Source: an uncultured Clostridium sp.
GTDB taxonomy: Bacteria; Bacillota_A; Clostridia; Lachnospirales; Lachnospiraceae
Assembly (NCBI GenBank): GCA_945836785.1
Contig: CAMAMD010000054.1
Location: 1 to 8,439 of the forward strand
Direction: 5' to 3'
DNA: 8,439 nucleotides
Below are positions 5,672 through 8,439 of this stretch, one piece after another (within the stretch, counting starts at the first letter, position 1; each line of letters begins with the position of its first letter). The position numbers and the translations under genes are program-made. The notes under the pieces were generated by a model. It worked only from the letters and a program-made list of their open reading frames with translations, had not been told where the DNA came from and did no database searches.

Positions 5672-6493
5672 ATGTACAAGATTTTAAAAAAAGAAGTCCT
5701 GAATCAGGCGGTTATAATGATGGAGGTAGAAGCTCCTTATGTGGCAGCCCGTTGTGAGGCAGGTCAATTTGTCATTGTCCGGGCAGATGAAGACGGTGAG
5801 CGTATTCCGCTTACGATAGCTGATTTTGACCGGGAGAAAGAGTCGGTTACAATTATATTCCAGGTTGTGGGATATTCAACGAAGGTGATGTCCAAACTTG
5901 AGGAAGGCGATTACTTCCAGGATTTTGTAGGTCCGCTTGGAAAACCGGCACCATTTAAAAAATGGAATAAAATTATTGGTGTTGCCGGCGGTGTTGGTGC
6001 AGCTCCGTTATATCCACAGTTGAAGAAATTGTCTGAGCAGGGTGTGGAGGTCAGTGTCATTATTGGTGGACGCTCGGCTGAATTCGTTATATTGGCGGAG
6101 AAATTTGCAGAGTTCTGTAAAAATGTATATATCATGACAGATGATGGTACGCTTGGTGACAAGGGAGTGGTTACCAAGAAGTTGCAGGAGCTGATTGATG
6201 GCGGTGAGAAATTCGATCATGTTATTGCGATTGGACCGCTTATTATGATGAAGTTTGTTGTGCAGCTTACAAAGCAGTATGATTTACCGACAACGGTTTC
6301 ACTAAATCCGATTATGATTGATGGTACCGGTATGTGTGGAGGATGTCGTGTGACGGTTGGTGGAGAGACCAAATTTGCCTGTGTAGATGGACCGGATTTC
6401 GACGGATTTCTTGTGGATTTTGATGAGTGTATGCAGAGACAGACTTTCTACAAGGAAGAAGAGCATGCATGTATGATGAAAATAGCAGAGTAA
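5672..6493 (+). CDS. nfnA: NADH-dependent ferredoxin:NADP+ oxidoreductase (Nfn), subunit A
   Basis: This is the FAD- and NAD-binding small subunit of the electron-bifurcating NfnAB complex, related to PyrK and sulfide dehydrogenase beta subunits. The preferred start gives 273 residues. The N-terminal flavin barrel contains GQFVIVR and RIPLT, followed by GYSTKVM. The nucleotide-binding half begins with GVAGGVGAAPLYPQ. Near the C-terminus, DGTGMCGGCRV and FACVDGP carry Cys222, Cys225 and Cys237 with Asp217 close by. This fits the [2Fe-2S] site of the family, for which an Asp ligand has been reported in Thermotoga maritima NfnA. The ATG at 5672 is chosen because GGGGGA (5659-5664) lies 7 bases before it. 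The in-frame ATG at 5657 has no ribosome binding site and would put that sequence inside the coding region. nfnB follows after 18 bases. Soluble, cytosolic. Confidence 0.94.
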   Translation: MYKILKKEVLNQAVIMMEVEAPYVAARCEAGQFVIVRADEDGERIPLTIADFDREKESVTIIFQVVGYSTKVMSKLEEGDYFQDFVGPLGKPAPFKKWNKIIGVAGGVGAAPLYPQLKKLSEQGVEVSVIIGGRSAEFVILAEKFAEFCKNVYIMTDDGTLGDKGVVTKKLQELIDGGEKFDHVIAIGPLIMMKFVVQLTKQYDLPTTVSLNPIMIDGTGMCGGCRVTVGGETKFACVDGPDFDGFLVDFDECMQRQTFYKEEEHACMMKIAE

Positions 6494-6511
6494 GAGATAG
6501 GAGATAGAAGA

Positions 6512-7900
6512 ATGCCAAATATGAGTCCAACAAAGGTTCCTATGCCACAGCAGGAGCCGGATATAAGAAATAAAAATTTTGATGAGGTTGCAACCGGATA
6601 TACTGCCGAGATGGCAATGGAAGAGGCAACCAGATGTATAAACTGTAAAAATAAGCCTTGTATGACAGGTTGTCCGGTCAATGTTCCGATTCCGGGATTT
6701 ATTGAGCAGGTTGCAGCTGGAAATTTTGAGGCAGCTTACGAAATCATCACAAGTGAAAATGCACTTCCTGCAATCTGTGGACGTGTTTGCCCACAGGAGA
6801 ATCAGTGTGAAGGTAAATGTGTTCGTGGAATTAAGGGAGAATCTGTATCAATCGGACGTCTTGAGCGTTTTGTTGCTGATTATCATATGCAGCATGGCAA
6901 AAAAGCGGATATAGAGATAGAGAAGAACGGCAAGAAGGTTGCAGTGGTAGGTTCCGGTCCTGCAGGTATTACCTGTGCCGGTGAGCTTGCGAAAAAAGGA
7001 TATGATGTGACAATCTTTGAGGCGTTACATAAAGCCGGTGGTGTGTTGAGCTATGGTATTCCTGAATTCCGACTTCCAAAGTCTCTGGTTGCAAAGGAAT
7101 TGGAGAATATCACGGATCTCGGCGTAAAGATTGAGACAAATGTTGTAATAGGCCGGTCTCTTACCGTAGATGATTTATTTGAGAGAGGATTTGAGGCCGT
7201 ATTCCTGGGAACAGGTGCCGGACTTCCGAATTTCCTTAGAATTCCGGGAGAAAATCTGCTCGGTGTTTATTCTGCAAATGAATTTTTGACAAGAGTTAAC
7301 CTGATGAAAGCATATAAAAAAGGCGAGGCTCCTACACCTGTGAAGGTTGGCAAGAGGGTTGCGGTCGTTGGTGCCGGAAATGTAGCGATGGATGCTGCGA
7401 GAACAGCAAAACGACTTGGCGCAGAAGAGGTTTATATTGTATATCGCCGTGGTGCTGAGGAAGTCCCTGCCAGAGCAGAGGAAGTTGAGCATGCTAAGGA
7501 AGAGGGCGTTATTTTTAAACTGTTGAATAATCCGGTGAAGATTCATGGTGAAGACGGCTGGGTAAAGGGAATCGAAGTCGTTGAGCAGAAGCTGGGTGAA
7601 CCGGATGCTTCAGGAAGAAGAAGACCGGAACCGATTGAGGGCTCGAATTATATTATTGATGTTGAGACTGTTGTAATTGCAATTGGTCAGTCACCAAATC
7701 CTTTGATTCGTCAGACCACGGAGGGACTGGAAACCCAGAAGTGGGGCGGTATTATCGTAGATGAGGAGACAAATGAAAGTACCCGTAAGAATGTATATGC
7801 CGGTGGAGATGTTGTGACAGGTGCGGCTACGGTTATTCTTGCAATGGGTGCCGGTAAGAAAGCAGCGAAAGCGATAGATGCGTCATTAAGTGAGGCTTAA
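6512..7900 (+). CDS. nfnB: NADH-dependent ferredoxin:NADP+ oxidoreductase (Nfn), subunit B
   Basis: The 462-residue large subunit holds the bifurcating FAD, the NADP(H) site and two [4Fe-4S] clusters. Together with NfnA it couples NADH plus reduced ferredoxin to NADP+ reduction, reversibly. The N-terminal cluster domain has Cys42, Cys45, Cys50 and Cys54, then Cys89, Cys93, Cys99 and Cys103. A first Rossmann motif, GSGPAG (147-152), binds FAD. A second, GAGNVA (287-292), followed by YRRGAEEVPAR, fits NADPH. The closing segment YAGGDVVTGAATVILAMGAG is the FAD-capping motif. The fold is shared with the glutamate synthase small chain (GltD), and automatic annotation often uses that name. The adjoining nfnA and the lack of a large glutamate synthase chain in view favour Nfn. 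AGGAGA (6499-6504) lies 7 bases before the ATG. Confidence 0.94.
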   Translation: MPNMSPTKVPMPQQEPDIRNKNFDEVATGYTAEMAMEEATRCINCKNKPCMTGCPVNVPIPGFIEQVAAGNFEAAYEIITSENALPAICGRVCPQENQCEGKCVRGIKGESVSIGRLERFVADYHMQHGKKADIEIEKNGKKVAVVGSGPAGITCAGELAKKGYDVTIFEALHKAGGVLSYGIPEFRLPKSLVAKELENITDLGVKIETNVVIGRSLTVDDLFERGFEAVFLGTGAGLPNFLRIPGENLLGVYSANEFLTRVNLMKAYKKGEAPTPVKVGKRVAVVGAGNVAMDAARTAKRLGAEEVYIVYRRGAEEVPARAEEVEHAKEEGVIFKLLNNPVKIHGEDGWVKGIEVVEQKLGEPDASGRRRPEPIEGSNYIIDVETVVIAIGQSPNPLIRQTTEGLETQKWGGIIVDEETNESTRKNVYAGGDVVTGAATVILAMGAGKKAAKAIDASLSEA

Positions 7901-7919
7901 TACAAAAAGGAGTGGCAGC

Positions 7920-8429
7920 ATGGATCATTATGTAGAGCAGATATTGAAAGTGAAACCGGGGATAAAACAGCGTTTGATGCTGGCAGGGGCGATTGCAGTT
8001 GTTGCAGCTGGTGCGTTTCTGATGATTTTTGTAAGTGGAAGCCTTGGTTTAACGTTGATTATTGTTGGTGCTGTACTGATTGGTTTTGCAGTCAATGCTC
8101 AAAAGTATGAGTATGAATACGCCTTTACAAATGGCGATTGCGATATTGCGAAAATCGTGAATCGTTCTAATCGTAGGGATGTGTATGCTTTTTCGGAGGG
8201 AGATGTTCTTCGGGTACTGCGTTATGATTCAAGTCAGTTTCAGAATGAATTACAGGTTAACACCAAACTTGTTTTGAAGGATTTTACTTCCGGCGGAAAA
8301 GAGCATCAGGATTGTTGGTATGTATTTATGCTTTCTGAAAAGAACATGACGGTTGCAACTGTACTTGAACTTAATGCAAAATGTGTTAAGCATATACAGG
8401 CAGAATATAAAACAAAATTTGAAAAATAA
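7920..8429 (+). CDS. Small two-helix membrane protein of unknown function, linked to nfnAB
   Basis: This 169-residue protein is not assignable with confidence; it may belong to one of the Lachnospiraceae DUF families such as DUF6106, but I cannot verify that. Residues 1-17 are a short polar start (MDHYVEQILKVKPG). Two hydrophobic helices at about 20-38 and 41-58 are joined by a short Gly/Ser turn. A soluble domain of about 110 residues follows, with alternating strands and one late helix, containing Cys72, Cys132 and Cys154. Few extracellular residues remain if both ends are cytosolic, so the soluble domain is probably inside. The ATG at 7920 has AAGGAG (7907-7912) 7 bases upstream. The in-frame GTG at 7890 would overlap nfnB and has no ribosome binding site. 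The gap to nfnB is 19 bases, so cotranscription is likely. The gene is complete and ends 10 bases before the window edge. Confidence 0.8.
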   Translation: MDHYVEQILKVKPGIKQRLMLAGAIAVVAAGAFLMIFVSGSLGLTLIIVGAVLIGFAVNAQKYEYEYAFTNGDCDIAKIVNRSNRRDVYAFSEGDVLRVLRYDSSQFQNELQVNTKLVLKDFTSGGKEHQDCWYVFMLSEKNMTVATVLELNAKCVKHIQAEYKTKFEK

Positions 8430-8439
8430 AAATTTATAA

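Noticed and set aside
6512..7900. Annotation as glutamate synthase small chain (GltD)
   Set aside because: The fold is shared, but the adjoining NfnA-type subunit and the absence of a glutamate synthase large chain point to NfnB.
7890..7919. GTG start for the last gene, overlapping the end of nfnB
   Set aside because: It has no Shine-Dalgarno sequence, whereas AAGGAG at 7907-7912 is correctly spaced for the ATG at 7920.

Overview
The window looks like a chromosomal segment from a low- to mid-GC Gram-positive anaerobe of the class Clostridia, most likely Lachnospiraceae. The reasons are strong AGGAGG-type ribosome binding sites, an NfnAB electron-bifurcating transhydrogenase operon, an MEP-pathway ispF, a tRNA without an encoded CCA end, and the style of the secreted and membrane proteins. 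The family-level placement is inference. No phage, CRISPR, defence or complete insertion-sequence genes are visible.

Layout. (1) 1-94: the 3' part of a tRNA with anticodon CAT (elongator Met type), followed by a rho-independent terminator. (2) 186-2237 (+): a Sec-secreted class 3 lipase-like hydrolase carrying a block of RTX (GGxGxDxL) calcium-binding nonapeptides. (3) 2238-2512: a 275-base space between two convergent genes. It is almost filled by a 244-bp near-palindrome with perfect 44-bp outer arms and a terminator-like GC hairpin at its centre. (4) 2513-3703 (-): a two-pass membrane protein with an N-terminal Gly/Ser/Arg- and His-rich tail and a divergent TPM-like domain. (5) 3704-3928: a divergent intergenic region. 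(6) 3929-5564 (+): ispF with a cysteine-bearing C-terminal extension, then a two-domain GNAT acetyltransferase of Eis-like appearance, probably one operon. (7) 5561-8429 (+): a good extended -10 promoter, a possible 8-codon leader peptide, nfnA, nfnB and a small two-helix membrane protein, closely spaced and probably cotranscribed.

How the genes work together. NfnA and NfnB form a flavin- and Fe-S-containing complex that couples NADH and reduced ferredoxin oxidation to NADP+ reduction, and can run in reverse. IspF makes the cyclic diphosphate consumed by the Fe-S enzymes IspG and IspH, which also need low-potential electrons, but nothing in the sequence links the two operons beyond adjacency. 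The lipase and the TPM-like protein both face the cell exterior. They are convergent and share the palindrome as their 3' boundary.

The most unusual items are the nested palindrome at 2259-2502, the CxxCxxC tail on IspF, the RTX lipase with a Sec signal in a Gram-positive setting, and the inverted domain order of the TPM-like protein. I do not see a clear new multi-gene system.
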